A DNA stretch of 64,000 nt from Bacteroidales bacterium (GCA_003142255.1 PLLO01000011.1:676134-740133), one strand, 5' to 3'. Positions 1-9,657 are shown, counted from the first letter of the stretch. Notes: a model not told the origin generated them from the letters alone. Program-made: numbers and translations.

Positions 1-413
1 ATATCCTCAAGGTTTATACCTCCGAATGTGGGGGATATTTTTGCGCATATTTCGATTAACTTTTCAGGGTCCTTCTCGTTCACCTCGATATCGAAAACAT
101 CGACATCTGCAAAGACTTTGAATAAGAGTCCCTTACCCTCCATGACCGGTTTGCCTGCCATGGCTCCGATATCGCCAAGTCCCAGAACAGCAGTACCGTT
201 GGAAATTACTGCCACAAGGTTTCCTTTGGAAGTATATTTATAGACATCTTCCGGGTTTTTTTCTATCTCAAGGCATGGAAAAGCAACTCCCGGGGTATAG
301 GCCAGACTAAGGTCAAACTGCGTACTGTAGGGTTTCGTGGGTATTACTTCAACTTTACCATGACGGCCCCTGCTATGATAGAGAAGCGCATCTTCTTTCG
401 TTACTTTAGGCAT
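1..413 (-). CDS. maeB: NADP-type malic enzyme, N-terminal part (cut by window edge)
   Basis: Oxidative decarboxylation of malate to pyruvate with reduction of NAD(P). The reverse strand reads [20 protein letters not shown] from an ATG at 413 and runs open for 137 residues off the left edge. Visible family features are the [14 protein letters not shown] block, the [19 protein letters not shown] block (the malic enzyme signature) and [17 protein letters not shown]. Bacterial enzymes of this type are often about 760 residues with a C-terminal phosphotransacetylase-like domain; whether that domain is present cannot be seen here. It is divergent from the sugar gene run that starts at 689. The family assignment is secure; the cofactor preference is not visible. 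Confidence 0.93.
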   Translation of the reverse strand, partial: MPKVTKEDALLYHSRGRHGKVEVIPTKPYSTQFDLSLAYTPGVAFPCLEIEKNPEDVYKYTSKGNLVAVISNGTAVLGLGDIGAMAGKPVMEGKGLLFKVFADVDVFDIEVNEKDPEKLIEICAKISPTFGGINLED

Positions 414-688
414 ATGTCGGATTTTTTATTGATTTAAGGGAATAAAATTTCAGAGTGAGTATTAAACAATTACCATTTTTTGATCAATCTAAAATATAAC
501 AAATAATTCTGAAATATCATGAAAAATATCATTATGTGACCATCAACTGAAAAAAGTTAGTTTATAAAGGTGATAAAAACAGGAAAATCGGATTTTGAGG
601 GAATAAATTTTGCATTGACAACAAAAATAAATACTTTCAAACTCTGTTTTATGACCTTTTTATCTGACAAATTTATTTCAATTCTTAT

Positions 689-1624
689 ATGGAGCGAAAC
701 ATTGCAATTGGCACCGATATAGGTGGGAGTCACATCACTTGCGCTGCAATTGACCTTTCCTCAGGTAAAATACTCAGGGACACCCTTACTGAAAGGGAAG
801 TCAATAACCAGGCTCATGCCCATGTTATAATTAATGTCTGGACTGAAGCCCTGAACGGTGCTTTATCAAAAGTTCCGGCTGAAAAGGTCAAGGGAGTCGG
901 GTTTGCAATGCCCGGCCCATTCGATTATGTCAGGGGTATTTGCTATATCAAAGGAGTTGCGAAATATGAGAATCTTTACGGTTTCAATATCAGTGATGCT
1001 ATCGCCAGCAGCCTTGAGGCAGATGAAAACTTTCTGATAAGGTTCATGAACGATGCATCATCATTTGCAGTGGGAGAAGCCTGGGCAGGAAGCGCTTCAA
1101 TCGTCAACCGCTCACTCGCAATTACACTTGGAACAGGGTTCGGATCGGCTTTCATAAGCAACAAGATACCAGTTGTCGATGGTCCTGATGTCCCAAAACT
1201 TGGTTGTGTTTACTATATTCCTTATAAAGATGGGATTGCCGATGATTATTTTTCTACCCGCTGGTTCCTGGGAAGGTACAAAGCGCTTACAGGAAAAGAG
1301 ATGAAAGGGGTAAGGGAACTTGCCGATATTGCCGCAGCCGACAAAGTTGCTGCCGGCCTTTTCACAGAGTTTGGAACAGAGCTTGGAGTCTTCCTTGCAC
1401 CCTTCCTTAAGAAATTTAATGCTGAAATGCTCGTTATCGGTGGCAATATTTCGAATGCTTATAACCTTTTCGGAGATGTTTTTGAAGAAAGCCTGAAAAA
1501 AGAACAATGCATGTGCAGGGTAGCTCTTTCAAAACTTAAGGAAGATGCTGCTCTTCTGGGCAGCGCTTATTTACTCGATGATAATTTCTGGGAATCAGTG
1601 CAGCATGCTTTGCCTTTGATGTAA
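689..1624 (+). CDS. ROK family protein (sugar kinase-like)
   Basis: ROK proteins are sugar kinases or sugar-responsive repressors. This one has no N-terminal helix-turn-helix, so a kinase role is more likely. The phosphate-binding motif DIGGSHI is at residues 10-16, the catalytic-type Asp lies in MNDASSFAVGEAWAGSA near residue 113, and the second phosphate loop LGTGFGSAFI is near residue 146. The usual ROK zinc motif CxCGxxGCxE, expected about 40 residues after that loop, is missing: the stretch reads VPKLGCVYYIPYKDGIAD with a single Cys. It is 17 bases upstream of a FucP-like sugar transporter and probably cotranscribed with it. Substrate unknown; the fucosidase downstream suggests a deoxy or amino sugar, but this is inference. 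Confidence 0.85.
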   Translation: MERNIAIGTDIGGSHITCAAIDLSSGKILRDTLTEREVNNQAHAHVIINVWTEALNGALSKVPAEKVKGVGFAMPGPFDYVRGICYIKGVAKYENLYGFNISDAIASSLEADENFLIRFMNDASSFAVGEAWAGSASIVNRSLAITLGTGFGSAFISNKIPVVDGPDVPKLGCVYYIPYKDGIADDYFSTRWFLGRYKALTGKEMKGVRELADIAAADKVAAGLFTEFGTELGVFLAPFLKKFNAEMLVIGGNISNAYNLFGDVFEESLKKEQCMCRVALSKLKEDAALLGSAYLLDDNFWESVQHALPLM

Positions 1625-1641
1625 ACTTTAAACTTTTAAAC

Positions 1642-2799
1642 ATGAACAATCAGAAAATAAACCTTTCAAAAATAGCTCCGGTGCTGATGGCATTCTTCGT
1701 CATGAGCTTCTGCGACCTTGTCGGAATCAGTGTCGACATGATCAAGCCAATTTTTAAATTAACTGATTTTCAGGCTCAGCTTATCCCCACATCGGTATTT
1801 ATATGGTTTCTCATCCTCTCTGTGGCAATAGGAGTTCTACAGAACAGGATAGGTAAGAAAAACATGGTGAATATAGGAATGGTAATTACCGCCATAGGAT
1901 TATTTGTACCATTCTTCTTTTTTCATTATTCTACATTTTTAATTGGTTTTGCTTTTTTGGGAATTGGAAACACAATTGTCCAGGTTTCTGCCAATCCTCT
2001 GTTAATAGATGTCGTTCCTTCCAGCAGGACATCAAGCTACCTGAGCTTTTCACAGTTTGTAAAGGCTATCGGTTCCATGATAGCTCCATGGCTGGCTACT
2101 AAAATATTTGCAGTATACTTTAACGATTGGAAACTTCTATTCCTTGTCTTTGGAATCGTTTCCATCCTGTCGGTTATATGGCTTGGTTCAATCAAGATTG
2201 AGGAGAGCAGGCAGGACAGCATCAAAGTGACAATAGGATCATCTTTCAGGCTGCTTGGGAATGGATTTATTCTTTTAATGGTTCTTTCTATATTTTTTGT
2301 AGTCGGAATAGATGTAGGATTTCAATCCAACTCCGGACAGCTATTGATGAATCATTTCGGCATAGGTGAAAAATCTGCGGTATTGGGACGAAGTGTTTAT
2401 TTCTTCGGACGAATGCTTGGAACGTTTGCCGGTGCAATTATGCTGACAAAAATTTCATCAAGAAAATTCTTTGTTTGGACAACGGTGCTCGGAATTGTTT
2501 CACTCATTGCTGTGCTTCTTGTACCGGGCCAGATAGCAGTCTGGGGATTGGTTTTCATTGTCGGACTTGCTGTTGCGAACATATTCCCCATTGTATTTTC
2601 ATTAACTGTGGAGAGATTCCCTGAAAGAAGCAATGAAATCTCCGGGCTTATGATAATGGCCGTATCCGGAGGGGCAATAATTCCTCCTATAATAGGATTG
2701 ATCAGTGACAAGAGCAGCATTGCAGTAGGAATGTCAGTTCTTGTTGTCTCGATGGTATATCTGTGGGTTGTATCATTACGCTGCCTTAAAAACAAATAG
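1642..2799 (+). CDS. MFS sugar:proton symporter, FucP/GluP-like
   Basis: An inner-membrane major facilitator with about 12 hydrophobic segments over 385 residues. The N-terminal FVMSFCDLVGISVDMIKP segment, the loop IGKKNMVNIG between helices 2 and 3, and the ANPLLIDVVPSSRTSSYLSFSQFVKAIGS stretch are typical of the fucose/glucose/galactose (FHS) branch. It probably imports a monosaccharide by proton symport. It is close behind the ROK gene and upstream of the oxidoreductase and glycosidase genes, so it may import the sugar they release. The exact substrate cannot be read from sequence. Confidence 0.85.
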   Translation: MNNQKINLSKIAPVLMAFFVMSFCDLVGISVDMIKPIFKLTDFQAQLIPTSVFIWFLILSVAIGVLQNRIGKKNMVNIGMVITAIGLFVPFFFFHYSTFLIGFAFLGIGNTIVQVSANPLLIDVVPSSRTSSYLSFSQFVKAIGSMIAPWLATKIFAVYFNDWKLLFLVFGIVSILSVIWLGSIKIEESRQDSIKVTIGSSFRLLGNGFILLMVLSIFFVVGIDVGFQSNSGQLLMNHFGIGEKSAVLGRSVYFFGRMLGTFAGAIMLTKISSRKFFVWTTVLGIVSLIAVLLVPGQIAVWGLVFIVGLAVANIFPIVFSLTVERFPERSNEISGLMIMAVSGGAIIPPIIGLISDKSSIAVGMSVLVVSMVYLWVVSLRCLKNK

Positions 2800-2838
2800 T
2801 CCGCACTGATATTTGCTTCCTGAGGCAAACAATCATAT

Positions 2839-2892
2839 TTGACAGCCAGCCTGACAACTGATGCCTGACGCCTGACACCTGACGTCTGATGC
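2839..2892. repeat. Degenerate tandem repeat of CTGACGCC-type 8-mers
   Basis: The gap between the transporter and the oxidoreductase has imperfect copies of CTGACGCC/CTGACACC/CTGACGTC. The same unit appears on the other side of the window near 61614-61637 (gacacctgtcgcctgacgcc), so it belongs to a dispersed low-complexity family. No coding role is seen. Confidence 0.6.
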
Positions 2893-2917
2893 CGCTATTA
2901 CAATTAAACCTGATATT

Positions 2918-4186
2918 ATGAGAAAGAACACTCTGGGCAGACGCGATTTCCTGAAAAAAACAACTGCTGCCACTATTGCCTTTACCATTGTTCCACGCTA
3001 TGTTCTGGGTGGTACCGGCTTCACTGCTCCAAGCGACCAGCTTACAAAGGGTATTATAGGAGTAGGAGGCATGGGACGTGGTCACATCGGCTATGAGGGA
3101 ACAAGGGTTCTGGCTCTCTGTGATGTTGATAAGAATCATCTTTCGGAAGCGATCAAGCTTGCAGGAGGAAACATCCCTGGGTATCATGATTTCAGGGAAT
3201 TGATCGCCCGTGACGATATTGATATCATTCATATAGCTACTCCTCCCCACTGGCACGGAATAATTGCAAAGACAGCAGCTGAAGCAGGCAAGGATATCTG
3301 GTGCGAAAAGCCGATGACCCGTACAATAGGCGAGGGTATAAAAGTCGTAGAAGCAGTTCAGAAATACGGGAGGATGTTCCGGTTGAATACCTGGTTCAGG
3401 TTTAAAGACCAGTTTTACGGATTGGGAACTACTGTCCGACCGCTCAAAAAACTTGTCGACAGCGGTATCCTGGGATGGCCACTGAAGGTAACAGTGAGCG
3501 GTATCACCGGGTATGACTGGAAGTTTTACTGGAGCGGCCTTTATAACCTTAAGCCAATGCCTGTGCCTGAAGAGCTTGATTATGATTTCTGGCTCGGTCC
3601 CGCTCCGTACAAACCATATAACCCCGAGAGAGTGCATGCAAAGTTCAGAGGTTACTGGGACTACGACGGCGGAGGTCTCGGCGATATGGGTCAGCACTAT
3701 CTCGACCCGGTGCAATACCTTCTTGGAAAAGACGATACCGGCCCGGTTTCGGTAGAAATTGATGCTCCTCAGCAACATTATGATGCAGTAGGCTCATGGC
3801 GGAGGATAACCTATACCTATGCAGACGGCTGCCAGATAATTCTCGATGGCGAAAACCGCGATAAGGACGCTGCATATATAGAAGGTCCTCATGGTAAAAT
3901 ATTTAAGGGATTCAGATCGGATATCAGGGATATTGACAAGCTTATTGATTCGCTGCCCGACCCGGAGCCACAGGTGACAACATTTACTGAATCAGTGAAA
4001 ACGAGGAAGAAATTTGCACTGAACGAATCAAATGGTCATAGATCCTGTACAATTGTTAATCTTGGAATCGTAGCATTGCGTCTTGGAAGGAACCTTAACT
4101 TTGACCCTGTAAATCAGCGATTCATTGAAGATGATGGAGCCAACAGGCTTATTAACCAGCCGATGAGGGGACCATGGACCATATAA
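2918..4186 (+). CDS. Tat-exported Gfo/Idh/MocA family oxidoreductase
   Basis: A secreted NAD(P)-dependent sugar or inositol dehydrogenase. A twin-arginine signal (GRRDFLKKTTAATIAF, Arg 8-9) directs the folded, cofactor-loaded enzyme to the periplasm. The Rossmann motif GVGGMGRGHIG follows near residue 48, then the family signature WCEKPMTRTIGEG near residue 126 containing the Glu-Lys-Pro triplet. The C-terminal alpha/beta domain holds GDMGQHYLDPVQYLLG, with the His often used in catalysis. At 422 residues it is a normal length for the Tat-exported branch. It sits just upstream of a DUF1080 protein; this pair recurs in Bacteroidota loci thought to oxidise glycosides to 3-keto forms and then cleave them. 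The pathway link is inference. Confidence 0.9.
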   Translation: MRKNTLGRRDFLKKTTAATIAFTIVPRYVLGGTGFTAPSDQLTKGIIGVGGMGRGHIGYEGTRVLALCDVDKNHLSEAIKLAGGNIPGYHDFRELIARDDIDIIHIATPPHWHGIIAKTAAEAGKDIWCEKPMTRTIGEGIKVVEAVQKYGRMFRLNTWFRFKDQFYGLGTTVRPLKKLVDSGILGWPLKVTVSGITGYDWKFYWSGLYNLKPMPVPEELDYDFWLGPAPYKPYNPERVHAKFRGYWDYDGGGLGDMGQHYLDPVQYLLGKDDTGPVSVEIDAPQQHYDAVGSWRRITYTYADGCQIILDGENRDKDAAYIEGPHGKIFKGFRSDIRDIDKLIDSLPDPEPQVTTFTESVKTRKKFALNESNGHRSCTIVNLGIVALRLGRNLNFDPVNQRFIEDDGANRLINQPMRGPWTI

Positions 4187-4231
4187 GGCAAAAGTAAAAA
4201 GGTAAAAGTAAAAAGTTAAAAGTCAAAAATA
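4187..4231. repeat. A-rich tandem repeat (AAAAGTA-type)
   Basis: Imperfect copies of AAAAGTA/AAAAGTC (aaaagtaaaaaggtaaaagtaaaaagttaaaagtc) fill the gap before the next gene. A related tract on the opposite strand lies at 37204-37242, where it forms the 3' end of hydE. Confidence 0.6.
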
Positions 4232-4237
4232 TAGATT

Positions 4238-7200
4238 ATGAGAATCAATAAAATATTTCCTGCGTTTTTATCGCTTCTTCTGATTTCTTCCTTGTCGTTT
4301 GGGCAGGACAGGAGGACTCTTGATACGAAAATTGCTGATCTGCTGGCACAGATGCCATCGGGAGATGTTCAGTACACTAATAAGCTCATGAGCGATATGC
4401 TTTCACTCGGAGAAGCTGGTCTTCAAAAGATCTGTGACCAGGTAATCCTGGCAGGCACGGGCGACGATACAAAACCCAGATTTGCTGTTGAGTCATTTTC
4501 AAGGTTTATCTCTATGGATAGCAGCGCTGCCGATAAATCAATGTGGGAAAAGATCTGCATCGCCAGTTCGGTTCAGAAAAAAGATACCGGAGTGAGGGAC
4601 TTCTTCATTAAACAGCTTCAGCAGGTGGGTGGAGATCAGACCGTTGAAGCAATGAAGCCCTTCCTGTCAGATAAGGAAAACTGTGCACCGGCGGTTGCCG
4701 CAATCTCTGCAGTGGGGGGTAAGAGCGCAGAGAATATTTTATCTGAATCGCTCCGTGACCATACCCTTCCATGCTCAGCAGCAGTGATGAATGCACTTGC
4801 AGCCATGAAATCAAAGATAGCAGTGAATGAATTTATAGCCTTTGCTTCTGATGAGGATATCAATATTAAAACTGCTGCATTTAATGCTCTTGCAATGAGC
4901 GGTTCCCTAAAAGCGTATTCAATCCTTTTAAAAGCTGCCAGGAGCTGCAAATTCAGGTGGGAAAGGACCGGTTCTACTGCTGCACTTCTGAACTATGCCA
5001 GGAATGTTGCTCAGAGCGGCGATCTTAAAACAATGGATAAGATCTGCAAGCTTATGATGAAGAAATGCAACGATAATCTTACTATTCAGAACAAAACTGC
5101 AGCACTTGAGACTTATGTTTCCTTTCATGGCATCGAAGCAATGCCTTTCATATTTAAGGGTGCAGAACATTCTGACAATAAGTACAGAAATGCTGCCATC
5201 AACATGACCTCTTTAATAGAAGGAGATGAAGTCATTAATAAGTGGATCGAATATTTTCCAAAAGCAATTCCTGGTGCAAAACCTGAGATATTAAGGATGC
5301 TCGGCTCCCGGAGAAGCACAAAAGCCATCCCTCTTCTGACTGCTTCACTTAGCTGTGATGATCCTGCAATAAGAAGCGCAGCTGCTGCCTCTACAGCCCA
5401 GACCATGGGGGGGAAATGTGCACCTCTCCTGGTATCATATTTATCCGGATTTGATTTGCCTTCAGACCAGGAGGCTGCTCAGAGTGCCTGGAAAAACATT
5501 GCCGGAACAGGAGAGATGCCTCTCCTTAAACCTCTTCTTTCATCCGGTTCTTCTGCAGCAAAAAAAAGTGCTATTGAGCTGATCGCATGGAGCAGGAACA
5601 ATTCTTACTTTAATGATATTTTGCCGTTTACAGCATCCTCTGATGAAACAGTAAAGAAAGCTGCTTTTAAAGCCCTGTCCGACCTTGCCGGACCGGATGA
5701 TCAGAATGCATTACTCAGCCTTCTGGCAACTACAAGAGACAAAGAATATATTTCTGACATTCAGAATGCACTGGCAGCAGCAGCTGTGAAAATAACCGAT
5801 CCTTCAAAAAGATCGTCTGCAATACTAAAGGCCATGAATGGTAGTGTAGCTCCCGAGAAGCTTATTCCTGTCCTTTCAAAGACCGGAGGGAGTGATGCTC
5901 TGGCAGTTGTACTTAAAGAATTTGAGAACGGAACACCGCCGATGAAGGAGCTATGCTTCAACGCACTCACCTCATGGCCAGATTATTCAGCTTCAGCTGC
6001 ATTATTCGAGATTGTCGCATCCGGGAACAGCAATTATAAATCGGAAGCCTTCAATGGCTACATAAAGCAGGTTACCGGAGGGAATATCCCGGATGAAGAA
6101 AAATATCTTCTTTTAAGGAAGATCATGCCATTTGCCGGATCTGTTGAGAATAAAATTAAACTGCTTACTGAGATCGGGAAGCTTAAAAACTATGGGGCGC
6201 TATTGTTTTCAGGAGAGTTTCTTGATGATCCTGACCTCTCCGCAACCGCTGCAAAAGCAGCCATGCCACCTGATGAAGGATTCTCATCTATGTTCAATGG
6301 CAAGGATCTTGCCGGCTGGCAGGGGCTTGTCGAAAACCCGATTGCCCGGGCAAAAATGAAACCTGCTGAACTGGATGCCAAACAGGCCGAAGCCGACAAG
6401 AAGGTCCCGCTAAACTGGAGCGTTAAGGACGGGTGCATCTGGTTTAACGGGCAGGGCGAAAATCTCTGCTCAATAAAAGAATATGGTGATTTTGAAATGC
6501 TGGTCGACTGGAAGATATCAAAGAAGGGCGACAGTGGAATTTACCTCAGGGGAACTCCGCAGGTTCAGATATGGGATACTTCAAGGATTGAAGTTGGTGC
6601 CCAGGTAGGATCGGGAGGGTTGTACAACAATCAGAAAAACCCTTCAAAACCGCTGCTTGTTGCCGATAATCCTGTAGGCGACTGGAATACATTCAGAATT
6701 TTAATGACCGGTGAAAAGGTATCCGTCTGGCTCAATGGGGCTCTTGTAGCCGATAATGTAACTCTCGAAAATTATTGGGATCATAATATTCCGATTTTCC
6801 CGAAAGGACCAATTGAACTCCAGGCACATGGAACCGACCTGGCATTCAGGGATATATATGTAAGGGAAGTAAGTGAAAAGGAGTTCAATCTGACACCTGA
6901 AGAGAAAAGTGAGGGATTTGTATCGCTTTTCAACGGGAGAAACCTTGATAACTGGACAGGTGACAAGCAGGCTTATCTGGCTGAGGATGGGATGATTGTA
7001 GTTAAACCGGAAAATGGGAATGCAGGAAACCTCTATACAGTAAATGAGTATTCCGATTTTTCCTTCAGGTTTGAATTCCAGCTTACACCCGCTGCCAATA
7101 ACGGAATTGGGATCAGGGCTCCGCTCACCGGCGATGCTGCTTATGTCGGAATGGAGATACAGGTTCTTGATAATACTGCACCGGTATATGCTACACTGCA

Positions 7201-7492
7201 TCCTTATCAGTATCATGGTTCAGTTTATGGAGTGATCCCTGCTAAACGCGAATACCTTAAACCTGTCGGCGAATGGAACAGCGAGGAAATAACTGCACAG
7301 GGGACTCAGATCAAAGTAGTTCTGAATGGAACTGCTATTGTCGATGACGACATTGCCGGCCCGAGAGATAACGGAACGATGGACCATAACGACCATCCGG
7401 GATTGAAAAACGCATCGGGACACATCGGGTTCCTCGGACATGGGTCAGTTGTTAAATTCAGGAATATCAGGATAAAAGATCTGTCAAAATGA
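4238..7492 (+). CDS. Secreted HEAT-repeat protein with two DUF1080 (3-keto-glycoside hydrolase-like) domains
   Basis: A Sec signal peptide (MRINKIFPAFLSLLLISSLSFGQ) leads into about 640 residues of Ala/Leu-rich helical repeats of HEAT/armadillo type (for example SDEDINIKTAAFNALAMSGS, ASSDETVKKAAFKALSDLAG). Two copies of the DUF1080 concanavalin-like domain follow. The first, about residues 677-878, begins GFSSMFNGKDLAGW and has the SGIYLRGTPQVQIWD strand. The second, about 885-1083, begins GFVSLFNGRNLDNW and has NNGIGIRAP and GMEIQVLDN. DUF1080 proteins are annotated as 3-keto-disaccharide hydrolases, and some members only bind. The second copy differs considerably from the first, so one may be catalytic and the other a binding module. 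Its stop overlaps the fucosidase start by four bases (ATGA), so the two are translationally coupled. Confidence 0.88.
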   Translation: MRINKIFPAFLSLLLISSLSFGQDRRTLDTKIADLLAQMPSGDVQYTNKLMSDMLSLGEAGLQKICDQVILAGTGDDTKPRFAVESFSRFISMDSSAADKSMWEKICIASSVQKKDTGVRDFFIKQLQQVGGDQTVEAMKPFLSDKENCAPAVAAISAVGGKSAENILSESLRDHTLPCSAAVMNALAAMKSKIAVNEFIAFASDEDINIKTAAFNALAMSGSLKAYSILLKAARSCKFRWERTGSTAALLNYARNVAQSGDLKTMDKICKLMMKKCNDNLTIQNKTAALETYVSFHGIEAMPFIFKGAEHSDNKYRNAAINMTSLIEGDEVINKWIEYFPKAIPGAKPEILRMLGSRRSTKAIPLLTASLSCDDPAIRSAAAASTAQTMGGKCAPLLVSYLSGFDLPSDQEAAQSAWKNIAGTGEMPLLKPLLSSGSSAAKKSAIELIAWSRNNSYFNDILPFTASSDETVKKAAFKALSDLAGPDDQNALLSLLATTRDKEYISDIQNALAAAAVKITDPSKRSSAILKAMNGSVAPEKLIPVLSKTGGSDALAVVLKEFENGTPPMKELCFNALTSWPDYSASAALFEIVASGNSNYKSEAFNGYIKQVTGGNIPDEEKYLLLRKIMPFAGSVENKIKLLTEIGKLKNYGALLFSGEFLDDPDLSATAAKAAMPPDEGFSSMFNGKDLAGWQGLVENPIARAKMKPAELDAKQAEADKKVPLNWSVKDGCIWFNGQGENLCSIKEYGDFEMLVDWKISKKGDSGIYLRGTPQVQIWDTSRIEVGAQVGSGGLYNNQKNPSKPLLVADNPVGDWNTFRILMTGEKVSVWLNGALVADNVTLENYWDHNIPIFPKGPIELQAHGTDLAFRDIYVREVSEKEFNLTPEEKSEGFVSLFNGRNLDNWTGDKQAYLAEDGMIVVKPENGNAGNLYTVNEYSDFSFRFEFQLTPAANNGIGIRAPLTGDAAYVGMEIQVLDNTAPVYATLHPYQYHGSVYGVIPAKREYLKPVGEWNSEEITAQGTQIKVVLNGTAIVDDDIAGPRDNGTMDHNDHPGLKNASGHIGFLGHGSVVKFRNIRIKDLSK

Positions 7493-8934
7493 AACAGTTA
7501 TATTCCTTATTAATCATTTCTGTTATTTTTCTTGCCTGTGGAAGGAAAGATGCGCCTGAACCATTCGGTGCGGTACCATCTGAAAGACAGCTGGCATGGC
7601 AGGAGATGGAATATTATATGTTCGTCCATTTTAATGTCAATACTTTCACAGACAAGGAGTGGGGTTACGGAGACGAAAAGGAATCTGTCTTTAATCCATC
7701 AGCCCTTGATTGCCGGCAGTGGGCAAAGGTTGCCAGCGATGCAGGTATGAAAGGGATCATCATCACGGCAAAGCATCATGACGGATTTTGTCTGTGGCCT
7801 TCCAAATTCACTGAGCATTCAGTGAAAAACTCACCCTGGGAAAACGGCAAAGGCGATGTGCTGATGGAGCTTAAACAGGCTTGCGATGAATACGGCCTGA
7901 AATTAGGTCTTTACCTCTCACCGTGGGACAGGAACAGTTCTGTATACGGAACCCCCGGATATCTGACCTATTACCGCAACCAGCTCAGGGAACTGCTTAC
8001 CAATTACGGACCGATATTTGAAGTGTGGTTCGATGGTGCGAATGGCGGCGACGGGTATTACGGAGGTGCAAGAGAAACGAGAAGAATAGATAATAAGACT
8101 TATTATGACTGGACAAATACTCATCAGATAGTAAGGGAGTTGCAGCCAGGAGCAGTTATATTCAGTGATGCAGGTCCTGATGTCAGGTGGGTAGGCAATG
8201 AAAGCGGAAGAGGAAGCCTGACAAACTGGTGCCTTCTGAACAGGGATTCGATGTATCCCGGTGGCGATTTTGCAAAAATCCTGGGAGCAGGACATGAGGA
8301 TGGAAAATACTGGGTGCCTGCTGAGGTGGATGTATCAATTCGTCCCGGCTGGTTCTATCACCAGGATCAGGATTCACTGGTGAGATCACCTGAGAATCTT
8401 ATGGAGCTTTATTATTCATCCGTAGGAAGGAATAGTAACCTTCTTCTTAATGTTCCGCCTGACAGGCGAGGGTTGCTTAATGAGGCAGATGTAAATTCTT
8501 TGATGGCATTCAGGGAACTGAGAGAAAGAGAATTTAAAAACGATCTCGCTAAAGGTAAAGCTGTCAATGGAACAAACACCCGGGGTAATGGTTTCAGGGC
8601 CTCAAATGTAAACGATGGCAATCCGGAAACCTATTGGGCTACGAATGACAAACAGACTGCAGCAGACCTGATTATAAATCTGGGACAGGAAACTGAAGTT
8701 AACAGGATCATCATCCAGGAATATATCAGACTTGGGCAGAGGGTTGAGGGATTTAAGGTTGAAGGATTTGCAGATGGAAAATGGATACCGGTAACAGATG
8801 GAACTACAATAGGTTATAAAATAATCAGAAAGTTTCCTGTAGTAAAAGTCTCTAAGATGAAGATCACTATTGGTAAATCCAAGGCCTGCCCTCTTATCAG
8901 TAATATTGAACTATACAGGGCTCCTGGTGAGTGA
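7489..8934 (+). CDS. GH29 alpha-L-fucosidase lipoprotein with C-terminal discoidin domain
   Basis: Releases terminal L-fucose from glycans. A lipoprotein signal (LIISVIFLACGRKD, lipobox Cys 17) anchors it to a membrane surface. The GH29 barrel covers about residues 25-345, with YMFVHFNVNTFTDKEWG, the substrate-site HHDGFCLWPS block, and EVWFDGANG carrying the nucleophile Asp. The last 130 residues (ASNVNDGNPETYWATND onward) are a F5/8 type C carbohydrate-binding fold. The length of 481 fits family members that have this module. It is the last gene of the forward run and overlaps the upstream stop by four bases. Fucose specificity follows from the family; linkage preference is unknown. Confidence 0.92.
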   Translation: MKQLYSLLIISVIFLACGRKDAPEPFGAVPSERQLAWQEMEYYMFVHFNVNTFTDKEWGYGDEKESVFNPSALDCRQWAKVASDAGMKGIIITAKHHDGFCLWPSKFTEHSVKNSPWENGKGDVLMELKQACDEYGLKLGLYLSPWDRNSSVYGTPGYLTYYRNQLRELLTNYGPIFEVWFDGANGGDGYYGGARETRRIDNKTYYDWTNTHQIVRELQPGAVIFSDAGPDVRWVGNESGRGSLTNWCLLNRDSMYPGGDFAKILGAGHEDGKYWVPAEVDVSIRPGWFYHQDQDSLVRSPENLMELYYSSVGRNSNLLLNVPPDRRGLLNEADVNSLMAFRELREREFKNDLAKGKAVNGTNTRGNGFRASNVNDGNPETYWATNDKQTAADLIINLGQETEVNRIIIQEYIRLGQRVEGFKVEGFADGKWIPVTDGTTIGYKIIRKFPVVKVSKMKITIGKSKACPLISNIELYRAPGE

Positions 8935-8984
8935 ATCTGATAGCGGGAGATTGAAGTCCCGAACTTTACCTGTTTTGGACAGAT

Positions 8985-9638
8985 CTATTTAGCTGGAATA
9001 CCAATTGTCTGCGAAAGTGTGATTACCTGATTCTTCCTCAATCCCATTTCCGGGGCAAGCTTTTCTTTTGGTACCATTCCCCTTATGACACAGCCAAGGT
9101 TTGCTGATGCACAATACAGGTAAACGTTTTGCGCGATAAAGCCTGTATTTGCATATGACCATAAAAGATCTGAATCTTTAATTTCGTCTCCCTCTTTCTT
9201 TCCCAGTTTACCCATATCAGCAACATAAACCAGGTCAAGCGGTGCAGTTGCCACAAAATCCTGTGTGCCGCAAAGATTCCTGATATCTCTATTATGAATT
9301 TGCTTTAGTATGTGGGATGAACCATCATAAAGATATAATCCGGTGGGCAGAGCCACATAGACATCGATCTCCTGAACATTGCGTGCTGATGGGGCTGTTC
9401 TCTTCTTCTGATCCGGCCTGTTTATTCCCCATGCTGCCCATAACAGGTCAGACATCTGCTGAAGGGTGAGGTTGTCTTTTGTGAATGTCCGCACAGACTG
9501 GCGTTCGTTCAGGGCTTGCATCAGAGGCTTGCCGCCAGTTCTATCCGGTGTCGGAAGTGTAATATCCTGTGAGGATATTTTATTCGAAATAATATTTAAT
9601 ATCAAAAAACAAAAAGCTAAAAATATTTTCTTTTTCAT
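8985..9638 (-). CDS. Secreted SagB-like nitroreductase family protein
   Basis: An FMN-dependent oxidoreductase of the nitroreductase superfamily, closest in layout to SagB/ThcOx dehydrogenases. The FMN-binding RQSVRTFTKDNLTLQQMSDLLWAAWG block is near residues 47-72, followed by TAPSARNVQEIDVYVALPTGLYLYD and, at the C-terminus, NLGCVIRGMVPKEKLAPEMGLRKNQVI. An N-terminal signal peptide (MKKKIFLAFCFLILNIIS) implies export, which is unusual for an FMN enzyme but common in this Bacteroidota subgroup. It lies 19 bases behind the KDPG aldolase gene in the same direction. Substrate unknown. Confidence 0.85.
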   Translation of the reverse strand: MKKKIFLAFCFLILNIISNKISSQDITLPTPDRTGGKPLMQALNERQSVRTFTKDNLTLQQMSDLLWAAWGINRPDQKKRTAPSARNVQEIDVYVALPTGLYLYDGSSHILKQIHNRDIRNLCGTQDFVATAPLDLVYVADMGKLGKKEGDEIKDSDLLWSYANTGFIAQNVYLYCASANLGCVIRGMVPKEKLAPEMGLRKNQVITLSQTIGIPAK

Positions 9639-9657
9639 GGTGTTTATTTATTGCAGA

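Noticed and set aside
2786-3778. 330-codon reverse open frame opposite the Gfo/Idh gene
   Set aside because: It is the antisense shadow of a clearly conserved oxidoreductase; the protein has no recognisable motif and would start within a repeat.
6701-7216. 171-codon reverse open frame opposite the second DUF1080 domain
   Set aside because: Shadow of the coding strand; no signal, motif or ribosome site.
8940-8985. Possible terminator after the fucosidase (cgggagattgaagtcccg)
   Set aside because: Only a five-base stem with a long loop and no T tract.
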